NCBI GenBank assembly: GCA_963169105.1 | Contig: OY720639.1 | Location: 119,929,117 to 119,993,116, forward strand | Direction of reading: 5' to 3' | Source: Ceriagrion tenellum | Taxonomy: Eukaryota > Arthropoda > Insecta > Odonata > Coenagrionidae | DNA length: 64,000 nt | Shown here: piece by piece, positions 32,540 through 44,130 of the stretch | Layout: each line of letters starts with the position of its first letter | Numbering within the stretch: the stretch's first letter is position 1 | The notes under the pieces: model-generated | What the model saw: the letters and a program-made list of their open reading frames with translations, nothing else | What the model was told of the DNA's origin: nothing | Database searches by the model: none | Program-made: the position numbers and the translations under genes

Positions 32540-33110
32540 CTTCTACATAATACCCTGCGAACCGCCGCATGGGCGTGTGGCAGGGGGTGATAGGTCACCA
32601 GCCGAGTGAAGATGTAAGGTTTTGGGAGATGAAATGGTGGCATGTATTATAGGGGTGTATTCAGTGGAGCTCAATTTTTATTGTGGTCGCCTATTGTGCG
32701 CGGAATGAACGAGTTTTTGTACCTATCTGTTCGGCAGTGTATCTCACTTATTTCATCGCTTCTGTCAGACCTAGAGATGTAGTGAGACGTCATGATAATA
32801 TTATGTGTCGCTCTGAAACACACCAGTTCTGAATTTCTCAAGCAAGCTAAGCCTCCGAGTCTCTAGGGGCTCCCAACTTAATCCCTCTTAAAGTTTTGAG
32901 ACACTGTACGCTCGCTCGTAGCAGTTTTTAACGAAGCGTGCTGCTTTTCTTTGTATTTTATTAATTATTTTCGTTGAATCTTTATGACCAGGGTCCAAAA
33001 TGCTCGCGGCGTATTCGAGGTGTGGCCTAACCAGTGAGAAGTAGCATCTCTCTCTTACTTTTTCACCCGAGGACCTTCCTATTATACTTTAAACAAATCC
33101 TAGTTTCTTA
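32540..33110 (-). mobile_element. LINE-H 3' end, long copy
   Basis: Minus strand from 33110: CYFSLVRPHLEYAASI, the EYA.S.WDP thumb block of CR1/Jockey RTs, then the RWEP, FFPRTI blocks, 3' UTR, and the hairpin at 32553-32590. Frameshifts are present. Confidence 0.8.
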
Positions 33111-33199
33111 AATGGTCAGCAACCCTGATGGTCAGCAGAGATGTTCTCCAGCGTCTAACCTGATAGTGCCTCTTACTTCAAGCCCACAAATAAACTTAA

Positions 33200-33500
33200 A
33201 GACTAAAGAAGACCCATCTTTTTTTGTCACTTACATACACATGATACTTACATACTTCATAATACATACATACATAGAATGTCATTCCCTTTTGGGGCAG
33301 GCAAAGTCAAAGAATTTAGCAATTGCCGTTAGCCCAACAAAACTGGCTCCCTTCTAATGATTTCATGCCAAAAACCCTATCTTTAGAAACTACTTTTGCT
33401 GCTTTACATTCATGCATTGCTTCACATATGTTATCCTTCTCTTAAGACTTCTCTATCTTTCCCACCACACTCACCCACGACTTTTGCGGTCTGACTACCG
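33200..33500 (-). mobile_element. Probable LINE 3' end, family uncertain
   Basis: Minus strand ends with cccaaaagggaatgacattc and a tatgtatgtattatg tail, resembling the layout of LINE-D 3' ends; the upstream part gives basic coding-like fragments with stops. Assignment rests on layout and tail only. Confidence 0.35.
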
Positions 33501-33548
33501 CATGACTACTGCGGGATTGTAATAGCAAAAACTTATTTAATCCCACAA

Positions 33549-33698
33549 TTCATTACGGAATATACAATACTACCGGTTTCGGCTGCTATGCCATCATCAA
33601 GTACAACGTGATTCATTCCCGGACCCAGATACACCCAGGAGAGTACCAGACGACGGCACAGCAGCCGCAACCGGTTGTATATACATTCTGTAATTAAT
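33549..33698. mobile_element. Foldback element E4
   Basis: Inverted arms (ttacggaatatacaatacta / tatatacattctgtaa, then ccggtttcggctgct / agcagccgcaaccgg). On the complementary strand the left arm reads TTGATGA, 13 nt, GAAACCGGT. Confidence 0.6.
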
Positions 33699-33710
33699 AG
33701 CGGATGTAAA

Positions 33711-34629
33711 AAAATGTATGTAGTTACAATGCCGACCTTCAACCGAGTGAGACTTTCAACATTTGAATACCACGGGACTTAGTGATCTTCATAATAAACG
33801 CTAAATGAAAGTAAAATTGCCAACTATTTCCCAGGATTTCTCAAAGTTGATCTGACTGACGCACAGATCTCCACCTCGTTTTAAATTCCGCTCTTTTTTG
33901 AACCATAAGCTTCTTAGCCAGACACATTCATCGACACTTGAGAACGTTCCCACAGAGGCTTTCGCGGAATCGACGGTGCTTCGGATATTTTGCGGCCATA
34001 ATCGCCCCCCCCCCCCTCCAACCTCCACGAGGCTCGGTTAACAGACACCGCGGCTCCGATGCGTCAATGGCGGTTTCCCAGGAGGATTAGTGTAATGAGG
34101 AAACCACTCCACCCTTCCCTCGGGCTCTCGAGAACAGAAGATTCTGGGACTACTGAAACAGGCGCTGCGCTAAACCGAAAATACTCAGCAGGTGAAGGAT
34201 GGAGATACGTCTGACGGCGGTTTTTGCGGGTTACCCGCAGTCCTCGGAGACAAATACCGAGCCAAAACATCTAACGCTAGTAAATATCAATCTTTACCAC
34301 GTCCAGTGATAGATATTGCGCACTTCAGCAGCACAAGCCGACAGGGGGGAGCGCATCAAATGTTGTTATTTTTTATTGTTTATTTTTTTTATATAGATTT
34401 CATATTTTTCTAGATAAAGTCTAAAAAGGCAGTATCGCTTGGTCAATTTGTACTACTAAAATAAAAATAGCTTAAGATATCGGCTCAAGTTCGAAGTTCA
34501 CATTGTTATACGACATGATTAGCTATTTTAACTAGCTTTCGTTAAAAAAAGAGTTCTTTTTCAAGTTTACAATTAAAAAAGTCACATAAAATCACCGATT
34601 TTTCGAAACCATATTTACATTGGGCAATT
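33711..34629. other. Unassigned spacer
   Basis: Nothing recognised apart from a C run at 34004-34016. Confidence 0.4.
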
Positions 34630-35007
34630 TACAGCCGGTAGCAAGTACATTTATGTCATGGTGCCAAAAGTAATGAGATCCATGAAGTTACCGATCTCAT
34701 AAAATATTCGGGTTGCAGGAACACATATACTGGTTACTTAGCGTATTTGCCTGTAGTAAATGGCTTCGAATATTTGATCAAATCTTCAACTGCCGGATAA
34801 AATTTATGAAAGTTTAGCCTATAAATAATTGCTAATGCACATAGAAATCAATCATTATGAGTAAACAAACTGGTCATTTGTCTCAAAAAAACTCTTTTGC
34901 CTAGTAATTAAGTCTCCAAGCGGTTCACTGCGCATCCGCCATACTTATGGGACTCATGACTCCATGCCATAAGTTATGAAACCAATAAATTTATCGAATG
35001 TTTTTGC

Positions 35008-35836
35008 CATGAATATATATTATGGATTTAAATGTTTGGAATTGTTGCCTAGGCTACGTGTTGCCTAAGTTTCCACTTTTAGTTCACCCAGTCCTTGGCG
35101 CCACTTCGAAAAAAGTATTTTCAGTTGTTCTTGTAAATAGACGTAGTTAATTGTTGTTAACGTGAGACTGTGGTGAATATTCAATGACGATCGAGGAGAT
35201 ATGAATTACTTGATGCTTTGAATAATATCTTGCTATTTTTCTGACCTAAAAGTTCATTCGTAAATCCTAGAGAGGAAATATCTATTACAGGAAATGTGCA
35301 AGAGGTTTATGAAACGTCCATCGTGTGCCGACGACGATGTTTGCCATACTCTGATTCTAATTTGAATACATTAAGCCCGTCCGGCTTAAATAAAGAGTTT
35401 AGAATGCCTTGTTTAAACACAACTTGCTTCGTACCAGGCTGCAAGACAGGGTATGAGTCTTCGAGGACCCAAAATAGGAGACTTGGATTGAAAAATAAGA
35501 ATCCGTTCAAGGCGGCGGTAAGTGTATTCCTTTTAATTAAAATTGTATTATTTAATTAAATTTTGGAGAGGAATTAAATATATCTGTAGACCGGACGATA
35601 TTACAAAAGTGTAAAATTATGTCCCGCGTGTAGAACTACATTTATAATCACTGCATTATGATTACATGTAAGTGAAACTAGGAAGACGTGTTTATTTACA
35701 AACTATCGACTGTATTTACATTTGAACTTCCGTCTTTCATCACTAGGCAGCACTACATTCCAAAAAGTTGTTTGTTCATGGAATTCTGGACAACAGTTTT
35801 TGGCGACGAGATAATAATCCATAATATATATTCATG
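35008..35836 (+). mobile_element. Nonautonomous P-superfamily transposon
   Basis: Termini are CATGAATATATATTATGGAT on the left and its exact reverse complement on the right. Both flanks carry the same 8 bp, gtttttgc (35000-35007 and 35837-35844), and the two other T copies show a continuous single version of this site. CATGA-type ends with 8 bp duplication are the P-element signature. The body contains a THAP-domain first exon with a splice donor, as expected for a P transposase gene. The rest of the gene is missing, so at 829 bp this is an internally deleted copy. Confidence 0.85.
35404..35517 (+). CDS. THAP-domain first exon of a P-type transposase (partial)
   Basis: ATG at 35404 opens a 38-codon exon beginning MPCLNTTCFVPGCKTGYESS and ending LGLKNKNPFKAA, followed at 35518 by GTAAGT, a strong splice donor. 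C-x4-C (CFVPGC) followed by K.GY.S and a (L/P)FKA motif is the start of a THAP zinc finger, the DNA-binding domain of P transposases. The second half of the finger (C-x2-H) and the catalytic region would lie on later exons, which are absent. An upstream in-frame extension begins only at a GTG, so 35404 is preferred. Cannot make a complete protein in this copy. Confidence 0.7.
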
Positions 35837-35925
35837 GTTTTTGCAATACTTATTGAATGGTTGCCATGGCTTATGGGTCCCATAAATCTATAGAATACAT
35901 ATGTGTCGTTCCTGCAGCTGGCCAT

Positions 35926-36755
35926 TAGTCAGTTTCATCTACAACCTATTGGTAGAGCGACTACTAGTAGTAAGATACCAAAATTATCAAATAAAAAAAT
36001 CCGACGAATAAAATAATTTTTTTTACATGAGAACCATAGCGGGCAAAGGCACCGATGGTCAATGTTAACTACCACCACGTCTCAAGGAGAAATAAACGAT
36101 CAAGGACGAACACACTTAGCAACAAATCGCTTCAGATTTAGCCGACTGATAAACGGGAAATTATAGATGCGCTTTACAACTTAATGGGCGTCCTATTTCG
36201 AAAATATCCCTGCAGGCGGAAAACCAATCAGGTCTGACATTGAGTCCGTAAACTCTTGCCCGGAGTCATCAGAAACACGGTCGCTCGATAACACACACGT
36301 TCTCCTCAAGACGCGGACTTCTTGTTTGGGCTAGAATAAAAAAAATGACGAGAGCGAACTAAGACATAAGGGGACCTTTTAAGAAATCATCAGCAGAAAC
36401 GCTTGGAAAACTTTTACCGGCTTCGAAATCATTCTGTTCTCCCTGAAAGATAGCTCCAATAATATACTAATAACGAGGATTCTTTTTTAAATAAAACACA
36501 ATGAACTTGGCCGCTTGGTATAAAAAAATTATCCCATCTTCCTATTGACAGCATAACATCGGTCACTATACCGCACTGCTATCCGAGATAAACTGGCAAA
36601 CATTTGCGAATAATTTTCAATGGTATTCGATACTAAGTGTGCTCCAAAATTAGGAACTGTCATAAAAATAAGAGGAATTTTTGATGTAAAAAATGTAGTG
36701 AGCTCAGTTCGTATGTTTTACCAATAATTAAAAGAAACATGTATCACTCACCGAC
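35926..36755. other. Unassigned spacer
   Basis: No recognisable feature. Confidence 0.4.
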
Positions 36756-36756
36756 G

Positions 36757-37012
36757 GTATTTTTATAATATTTATTGGTATTTTTTCGGATTCTCCCCGC
36801 GTTGCACCATTTTAGTGGACGACCGTTTCGCCGGAATTCCAGGCGGCTTCATCGGGTTCTCATTCCAGTCGGCTTCATCAGACCCTGATGAAGCCGACAG
36901 GAATGCCGGCGAAACGGTCGTCCACAAAAATGGTGGAACGCTAGGAGAATCCGAAAAATACTAATAAACAAGAAAACCACGGAAGCCTTCGTAGCATTTT
37001 TATAAAATTATT
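36757..37012 (+). mobile_element. Hairpin element E2, relative of E1
   Basis: Inverted arms run from cggattctcc (36787) to gagaatccg (36955), with centre tcggcttcatcagaccctga. The right arm holds CTGATGA (36885-36891), 19 nt, GAAA (36911-36914), the same spacing as E1. The tail after the hairpin, accacggaagccttcgta, matches the E1 tail. Flanks gtatttttataa (36757) and gcatttttataa (36994) are probable target duplications with one change. The left arm carries an extra ~25 bp partial duplication. Confidence 0.7.
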
Positions 37013-37134
37013 TTTAAAAACCTACGGTAGTTAACGGCGTTTTATGCGATTTGCTTATCGCATGAAATTTCAGTCATTTAGACAAGATACGTAGCATCAT
37101 TTACATGACAACACTAGCTACGCATGGCAAGTTT

Positions 37135-37190
37135 CGGAACATCCCCTGCCACATGCCAATATGGCGGCTTGCATGAAAAAAAGTAGACCT
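37135..37190 (+). mobile_element. LINE-H-type 3' hairpin remnant
   Basis: cccctgccacatgccaatat and ggcggcttgcatg retain the outline of the terminal hairpin; the body is lost. Confidence 0.5.
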
Positions 37191-38240
37191 TTAATGACTC
37201 TTGCGTTGCGTTAGAGCAAAAAAAGCAGTAATCGTCCAAATTTTCCCTACAATCAATCTACATGACTTTTAGGGGATGAAAGCCAATTCTCAATTTTACG
37301 CGAACGAGATTTTTAATGCGAGATTTTAATTTAATTCCACGCGAATGAGGAATATTTTTTCTGATATTTTTAAAATGTTTTAAACATTCTCTCTTCATTC
37401 CAGGTGCACATCTCCGCCTTTCAGCATCTTCGCCAGCGCCGGCAGATTCGGAACGTGCTAAACCGCATTTGAGTGAAAAAAAGGCTAAAATAAAAGGAAA
37501 AAAACATTAACTACGAAATGCCACGCGATAAGTGAGGCAAGGACGCGGTTTTAACATTTTTTATCATCCTTAACAAACCCACAGGCGAAAGAAGTTTTAA
37601 ATTTATAAAGGCAACGCCGGAAGGGAAGTACGTTTTTTTCACAGTTCCCTCGCTTTCGAGCGCGCGTTTTTTGACTTTCACAGAGAACACTCGCCGCGAC
37701 CGTGAAATGAATTCGACCTTGCAGCGACGACAAGGACAGTTGCGTTTCCCGAAGAAAACCGGACGAAAACTCGGAGAAGAGCTGAGACGGGAGCTTTTAT
37801 CTCGCATTTCATGCTTCGAGGCCCTCATAATTGGTCATCAATCGACAAAAAAAACCATCTTTTCGGCTGATTGGTAGGTTATTGGACAGTCCTATCCCTA
37901 CATAAAGCATTCATGCCTGCCGTGAAAACGACGCACAGTGGTCGGAAATCGAAAAACGCCGGAAAAAATGTCCAAAATGGCTTTTTTTGAGTTACAGACT
38001 TGAAACCTTACACATATACTCACAAATGATTGCTGATTATGGATTGGTATGCCATTTTCCTAAAGTCTTAGCTGCTACTTGGATAAGAGGCTAAAAAATG
38101 ACCTAATTTCCAAGGAAATGCCCATTTTCATTTTTCTTCTAAAACCTAAAAATTTACACAGAAGGTGATGTAGTGGAGGGATTTTAATGAAATAAAAACA
38201 TTACCATTTGTCAACACGGTTATTTACCTGTACATTGGTA
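37191..38240. other. Unassigned spacer
   Basis: No known family. Open frames on both strands at 37511-37877 overlap each other and show no domain. Confidence 0.4.
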
Positions 38241-38248
38241 AAGTATAA

Positions 38249-38989
38249 GAGCCCGCGCACACTACAGACTTTTGATCGGCCGATAGTTTGATCGTCATTT
38301 AATTTCCATGGAGGCATATGCTAGGGCGCACACTCAAGGGATTTGAAATCGGCCGATAAAAAAGTTTAATTGGCCGTACGATTCCCTTCAAACTCAATAG
38401 TTGGCCAACTATCGGCCGACTGCTTAAACAGTACGGCGCATTATACGAGTGCGCAGACTCGCCGATTGTTTGGTTTGGATTGTTGGTTGCGGTGCTCTCT
38501 TACGCCCTGAGCTTCGATGTGAGGCAGTGCGTAGGGCCGTGAGTGCGCGCCGCAATGGCATTGATAACAGAGGAATCAATTGAAACTTTGATAGAAGAGA
38601 TTGAGAAGAGACCAGCTTTGTACAAAATGAGTTTAAAGGAATACTCTGATAGTCTAGTAATTTAGAATGCAGAGTGTAAAACTTTCCTCACAAAAGTCTG
38701 CCACTGTATATTGGATGTACCCAATATTCTCGGCTTCTTTTCTTACTAATTCTTCTCCTCCGTTTTATAATAGGGACAATGATAGCAGCTCTTCTCGACA
38801 ACATATCTGTCAAACACAAGCGTTCAACCCGTGAGCAGCTTATCGACTAAAGCAATCGGACGACTGGTAATCGGCCAGTCTGCGGACTCACCACCAACCG
38901 AACCGTTTAATCGTAGCAGTGTGCGGGGGATGCAGTCCAATCCGACTAAACAATCGTACGATAGTTTGGTCTGCAGTTTGCAAGGGCCC
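38249..38989 (+). mobile_element. PIF/Harbinger nonautonomous element
   Basis: Terminal repeats GAGCCCGCGCACACTACAGA (left) and, reverse-complemented, GGGCCCTTGCAAACTGCAGA (right), flanked by TAA on both sides (38246-38248, 38990-38992). A 3 bp TWA target duplication with GGGCCC-type ends defines PIF/Harbinger. The subterminal regions are full of tcggcc and cgat motifs in both orientations. A short MADF-like frame lies in the middle; the nuclease gene is absent. Confidence 0.85.
38555..38665 (+). CDS. MADF-like N-terminal fragment (Harbinger accessory ORF)
   Basis: 36 codons from ATG 38555: MALITEESIETLIEEIEKRP, then LYKMSLKEYSDS and a stop at 38663. The pattern (L)I..(I/V)E.RP.LY..S...Y.D is the beginning of a MADF (Myb/SANT-like) DNA-binding domain, which Harbinger elements encode on their second gene. 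A full MADF domain is about 80-90 residues, so this is truncated. Unlikely to be functional; useful as support for the superfamily. Confidence 0.6.
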   Translation: MALITEESIETLIEEIEKRPALYKMSLKEYSDSLVI

Positions 38990-39067
38990 TAAGAGATTTT
39001 GTCGATATTTGTGAGCTATTGCGTCAGAAAATGGCGGACGCTTTTATCAGGCCAAATTTTATATAAA

Positions 39068-39290
39068 GCAGTCAAGTCTGTGCCTCATAGCATAGTGGTC
39101 TGCGCTTTGGCCAGGAAAGTCGACGGTCCGTGGTTTGATTTCCAAATTGTAATTCCAGGCCGATTTATTTGTAAATCCCGGCCGATTTTTTCTCATGGCA
39201 ATTTAATTGTAATCCTTTCCCTAATTTTGTTAGTCCTACAGGATAATTCCACTTTCCTTCAAATAAATAGCTCGTAATCAGGTCCAGTGA
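39068..39290 (+). mobile_element. tRNA-derived SINE (family S2)
   Basis: A box-like TAGCATAGTGGTCTGCGC at about 39086 and B box-like GGTTTGATTTCC at 39131-39142 have the spacing of a tRNA gene but not a full cloverleaf. They are followed by a unique body with caggccgattt / cccggccgattt repeats. Confidence 0.55.
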
Positions 39291-39425
39291 CATGCAATAT
39301 ATTCCTCATATTCATCATTCAGTTCACCATTACATGGGTCTTCAAGACAGCTTGCGCCGCATATCACAACACAAAAAATACAATAAACTATAGAAACTGA
39401 ATACGATACACTTCATTAACTATTA

Positions 39426-39889
39426 ATGGCCGGTGCGGAAACACTTAGTTATGGAATCAATAGTTATAAAATCCTTGAAGTTATAGATCTCATAAATATA
39501 TTCGGGTTGCAGGAACACATATACTAGTTACATAACTTTTTTACCAATAGTTAACAGCTTCGAATATTTGATCTAATTTCCTACCGCCGGATGAAATTTG
39601 TGAAAGTTTTGCCTATGAGTAATTGCTAATGCACATAATAATTAGTCAATACGAGTAAACAAACTGGTCATTGGTCTGAAAAGAACTATTTTGTCAATTA
39701 GTTAAGTCTCCAAGCGGTTAACGGTGCATCCGCCATCTTGCCTGCTAATGGAACTCATAACTGCAAGCCATTAGTTATGAAACCAAATAATGTATCGTAT
39801 GTTTCTGCAACGCTTATTGAATGGTTGCCATGGGTTATGAGTCCCATAGCGTTATGGAATAGGTATATGTCGCTCCTGCAACTGGCCAT
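39426..39889 (+). mobile_element. MITE family T, copy 2
   Basis: Uninterrupted copy, 464 bp, with termini tggccggtgcgg and cctgcaactggcca. The site where copy 1 took the P element is here gtttctgcaacgc, one unit long. Confidence 0.8.
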
Positions 39890-40139
39890 ATAATAAGAGA
39901 CGGTATAAAATTAAACGTAACATTTAAAAAAAATCACTCATAATAAAGTGTTTCAGGATAGAGAAGATTGATAATAAATATTCCACCTTTACAACGATAT
40001 CAAAATATTAGCCATCAATTATAAAGCTTTAACAGATATTTGTCCAAAACCATTTTTCATGGCACCAAAGGCCTGCAAAATTTAGTTAAGTTCGTAATGT
40101 CATACAGTTATGTTTTTTTGTGAAAATACTGTCTTATTG

Positions 40140-40600
40140 TCAGTTGCAGGAACGACACATATACATTATATAAAGTTATGGGTCCCATAAGCCAAGATAA
40201 CCATTCAATAAGTGTTGCAGAAACATTCCATAAATTTATTGATCTCAAAACTTATGGCATGAAGTAATGAGTTCCAATAGTAGCCAAGGTGGCGGATGCG
40301 CGATGAACTGCTTGGAGACTTAATTACTAGATTAAATTGTTATTTTGGGACAAATGATCAGCTTTTTTACTCATTCTTACTCATTATTATGTGCACTAAC
40401 AATTATTCATCGGCTAAACTTTCATAAATTTTATCCGGCGGTAGAAGATTAGAACAAATATTAGAAGCAATTAACTATTGGTGAGTAAATGATTTAATTG
40501 GTAGATGTTTTCCTACAACCCGAATATTTTTATGAAGTACATAGCTTCAAGGATCTCATAATTATTGATTCCATAACTATATGCTCTTGCAACCGCCCAT
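40140..40600 (-). mobile_element. MITE family T, copy 3, inverted
   Basis: Reverse-oriented copy with all blocks in order; termini cagttgcaggaacgacacat and cttgcaaccgccca. Confidence 0.8.
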
Positions 40601-42372
40601 AGGTTCGGCAAGTCGAGGAATACGTGAACATTAGAATTTAAAGTTTTCGTAAACAATTTGAATTTCCATTATGCAGTCTTCATCAGCGTAGTTTTTAATT
40701 CCTATTTCGAGCTAAACTTGGAAATTTCTCCCGCCCATTTTTGGGTAACTCGTTGAAATTGGGTTGAAATGAACCGGAGGCCTAGCCTTATTGTACAGGG
40801 TTTATGCGACAAAGTTCGGCTTCTAGCTTATGCTAATGGGAATTTCGAGTGTCTTCCTCATAACTTTATGCGGAGAGAGGCTGCATTTAGTTTCACGTAC
40901 AAACTTGAATTTTAATAGACGTGTAAAATTCCTGCTGCTCTCACATGAAATTTTCCCTCATCCCGTTCGCATATTAAGAAAAGCACTAACTAGGCACAGG
41001 CTTAAAATGGAAGCGCTCTGAATGGTTTTGATCGGTGAATGTAATTACATTGAACTTAAGGCGACGTTTTTTTCCTACACAATGGCAAGATAATTCGGCG
41101 GTTGAAGCGAGATACCACATTGAATAAAAGTCGCTGATTTTGCCCTCATCATTACGAAAGAAGTCTTATATTTCCATTGATATCACAACACCAGGCATTT
41201 ATCGCACAACTTTTCGAGATGACTGCCAAAACATTATAGTATAAACGAATGTGTTTTTTTTTAATTCGAAAGTTTTGACGAACTGATCGTCTCAGAAATA
41301 CAACGGCACGTAGTTGACTCACTATCATATCATACATAAAATAGCAAAAGTGAATCCTTCGGTAGCAACGCGTTTAAAGCGTTCCTGATCCCCTCTACCC
41401 TCTTTCCATATATCGTCCACGATACGGAGAAGGAGAGAATCAATGCATTTATGATCAACGTTCTTCTTGGGGGAGGAGGATTTCATCAGGGTATCTACTT
41501 TTTCCAAAATTCCACTGCTGAAACTTACACAATGGAAATAATGAACTTGCTTCGAACTTAGCGAAGTCAACAAAACTCACGGCTGTCCCTGGCGGTTTTA
41601 ATGTCTCGTTTGCGTAAACCGTAAGATTCTCCAGCCTTTTCGTTAACTCGGTGTTAAATGAGATATCGAGCTTTGTATATTAAATCAATTCCTGCTAGTA
41701 AGTAGACTTTGGCGTTACCGAAGTCAAATGTATTTAATTCGGTCTCGAAAATCGACATGGTCGAGAAAATATTTAACCAGAGATTTTAACAAAACACTAC
41801 CATAAAAAGCACTGCACACATAGCAACTGCGAAAGCCAATGCTGAATTAAACAAAGCGACATTTCGAATCGATTATTTCAGAAGAGTTAGAGGAAAGTAT
41901 ACAATTTTACATCAGCAGCCCAAAATACTATTTATGTCCGCACAAAGAAAGTAATTTACGGTGATTTATGTACATTTATGGAAGTCGGAGTGCATGGGAA
42001 AAAGCACTGATCGAATACGCTGAGAACAACGAAGATAAATATTTAGCGTCACTTGATTTTTAACCCGTCAAATATTTTTTTAGCACGTGAACAAACACGC
42101 GGGAGGAGGTGGATAAGGGAAAAAGCATGTGCATACATGAAGGTCTTGGGATACGCAAAGACAAACACATGAGACAGTACATCGAATTACAATTTTCCGT
42201 TTAAGCCAGGAAGGAATTATTCAAGCTCGCGTGTAAGAGCGCCATTTATTTAAAAGGCAAACACGATCTTCATATCGGTCTTCTAAGAGGGATCTGGTGA
42301 GTTAAGTAAATGTGCTTCTCCTACCTGCGGAAAGGGATTAAAGTTGATAGTTATAGCGGTACTTCTGCCTCT
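40601..42372. other. Unassigned spacer
   Basis: A possible minus-strand coding segment is listed separately (41325-41550). The rest shows no family. Confidence 0.4.
41325..41550 (-). CDS. Possible coding exon, unrecognised
   Basis: The minus strand has a possible acceptor (gtaagtttcag) followed by an open frame giving ILEKVDTLMKSSSPKKNVDH, then CIDSLLLRIVDDIWKEGRGD and QERFKRVATEGFTFAILC, ending in TGA at 41325. Composition and codon use look protein-like and the sequence is not repeated elsewhere in the window. No family recognised and no neighbouring exon found, so chance remains quite possible. Confidence 0.2.
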
Positions 42373-42427
42373 CAAAGTTTCGAAGTCTGATCCTATCGGC
42401 CAAATAGGATCCGACTTTGAAACTTTC
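42373..42427. repeat. Short imperfect hairpin
   Basis: aaagtttcgaagtctgatcc and ggatccgactttgaaacttt face each other across the loop atcggccaaat. Confidence 0.7.
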
Positions 42428-44078
42428 TTCGCACAACTTAAGACCTGACTTAGAGCAACTCATCATTAAGAACACAGTGTGCGGCTACGGGCGTTTGGTT
42501 TACCAAAGCCTTCTCTCCCCGTTTAATCCACCCGCCCACACTGGATAGGTGAATCTAACATCTTATATCGATCGGAGAGTATATTCAGAGAGGTCTTGAA
42601 CTTTTATCGGGCCCTAACAATATCCAGGGTTGTTAAACAAACTTGATTTTGCTAAAAAAAAAGTTCAAAACTAATATTCAGCCTCTAGTTACACAGCTAA
42701 GCGTAATTTCAAGCATGTAGAACATTTGTAAAATATACCAAAACTTTCTAAAATCTCCAAGATTAAACAAAGGAGTTACCACGTTCGGTGGCAATGTAAT
42801 AATGATACATATCTACAAGCTGTATAATTCGATTACATCACCAGGATGACGATCGTATGTTAGGTGAAAGTTTGAGAACCGAAGTCGAAGAATCGTGAAC
42901 ACAGGACATTAACGCAGGTTCTTGTTTGCAACGAATATTAAGGATAGATGGAATAGCTGCGTCATTATCGTTGGAGTTAGCGGATGTTCGAAAGAATAGC
43001 CACAGCTACTTGAAATTATGTTTCTGAAGCTTTCTTTTTTTTTTACTAAGGTAACTACAACTTTATACTGACAGCATCAAGCTTCATATGCCTGCAGTTT
43101 TAAGATTTTTTTCCATTCAAATACATTTCATAAAATAACAATAACTGACAATTAGTTTCCGCATAAATGTAATTTTTATGGCAAGGATGCTGTTGATTTA
43201 AAACTCACATTATGCGCGGTTAAATAAAAATAAATAACAATGTTTGACAACATAAATAAGTCCAAGTAATGAAAAAACACGCGTGGTGCACAATAAGATA
43301 AAAAGATGTCACAGGCGTGACTGGCAAAAACACAGGAAAACACCAAATTAAGAAAACTCATACGAGTTTTTGATATTTCGGCGCCTCAACACAACTACCT
43401 TCTTCAGAACAGTAGAAGGTAATTGATTGTTGTAGTTGGGAGTGATTGTTGAGGTGTATTCCTGAGTTTTAGCCAGCCACGCCCGTGAGATCGTTTTCTC
43501 TTAATAACGTAAATGTATTGCACAATTGAAAATTCACCAGTTTTATGAACATGTTTAAACTAAACGACAAGATGACGATATAGTAAACATGATGGTAACT
43601 GACTGTTCGAGTGGCATATCATTCTCTGGGTTGGTTGACGAGAGAATCATCGTCGGGGGAACATAGAGATAGTAAGAGTATTCACACTGAAAGAATATTT
43701 CACCATATATTATAAACCTGGGCCTATGTTACCTCTTATTGTGTATTCGTTAGAAAAGTATTGCCACGAATCTACGCCAGAAACATTTAAATCTTTATCT
43801 GCTCATTAACTCGTCAAATGAGACGTAATTACTGAAACTGTCGCAGCATGTGTAGTAGGCTAGGCCCGTCCCGATTAATATCTCAGTTGAAATATGCCGC
43901 TTTGACTAGGATATAAATGAAGAGTCAACGATTTTTCCAAGATCGTATGGTTAAAAATAAAGGCCACCATCATGGATTCTTCAGTCGCGTATTTACTTCC
44001 CCAAAAGGCAATGTACGATTTTACGCATTCAACTGCAGTACGATCTTGGGCGGACCCGAGTTCGGGTTGGCGAAATTA
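42428..44078. other. Unassigned spacer
   Basis: No genes seen. Near 43365-43450 the complement contains CTGAAGA and later GCGCCGAAAT, resembling the signature of E1-E4 but without clear arms. Confidence 0.4.
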
Positions 44079-44079
44079 A

Positions 44080-44130
44080 TTCACCCCCTGCCACCCACCC
44101 AAGGGGTGGCTTACAAGGTTAGGACGGAGG
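44080..44130 (+). mobile_element. LINE-H-type 3' hairpin remnant
   Basis: ccccctgccacccacccaag and gggtggcttacaaggttagg keep a strong inner stem (CCACCC/GGGTGG). The body is absent. Confidence 0.5.

Larger units (their letters stand above)
34630..35925 (+). mobile_element. MITE family T, copy 1, split by a P element
   Basis: Segments 34630-35007 and 35837-35925 together make a ~460 bp element that aligns along its length with 39426-39889 and, reversed, 40140-40600. Shared blocks include cgggttgcaggaacacatat, ttcgaatatttgatc, taattgctaatgcacata, agtctccaagcggtt and gcatccgcca. Termini are of the type GGCCRGTTGCAGGA. No coding capacity and no clear target duplication were found. Confidence 0.8.
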
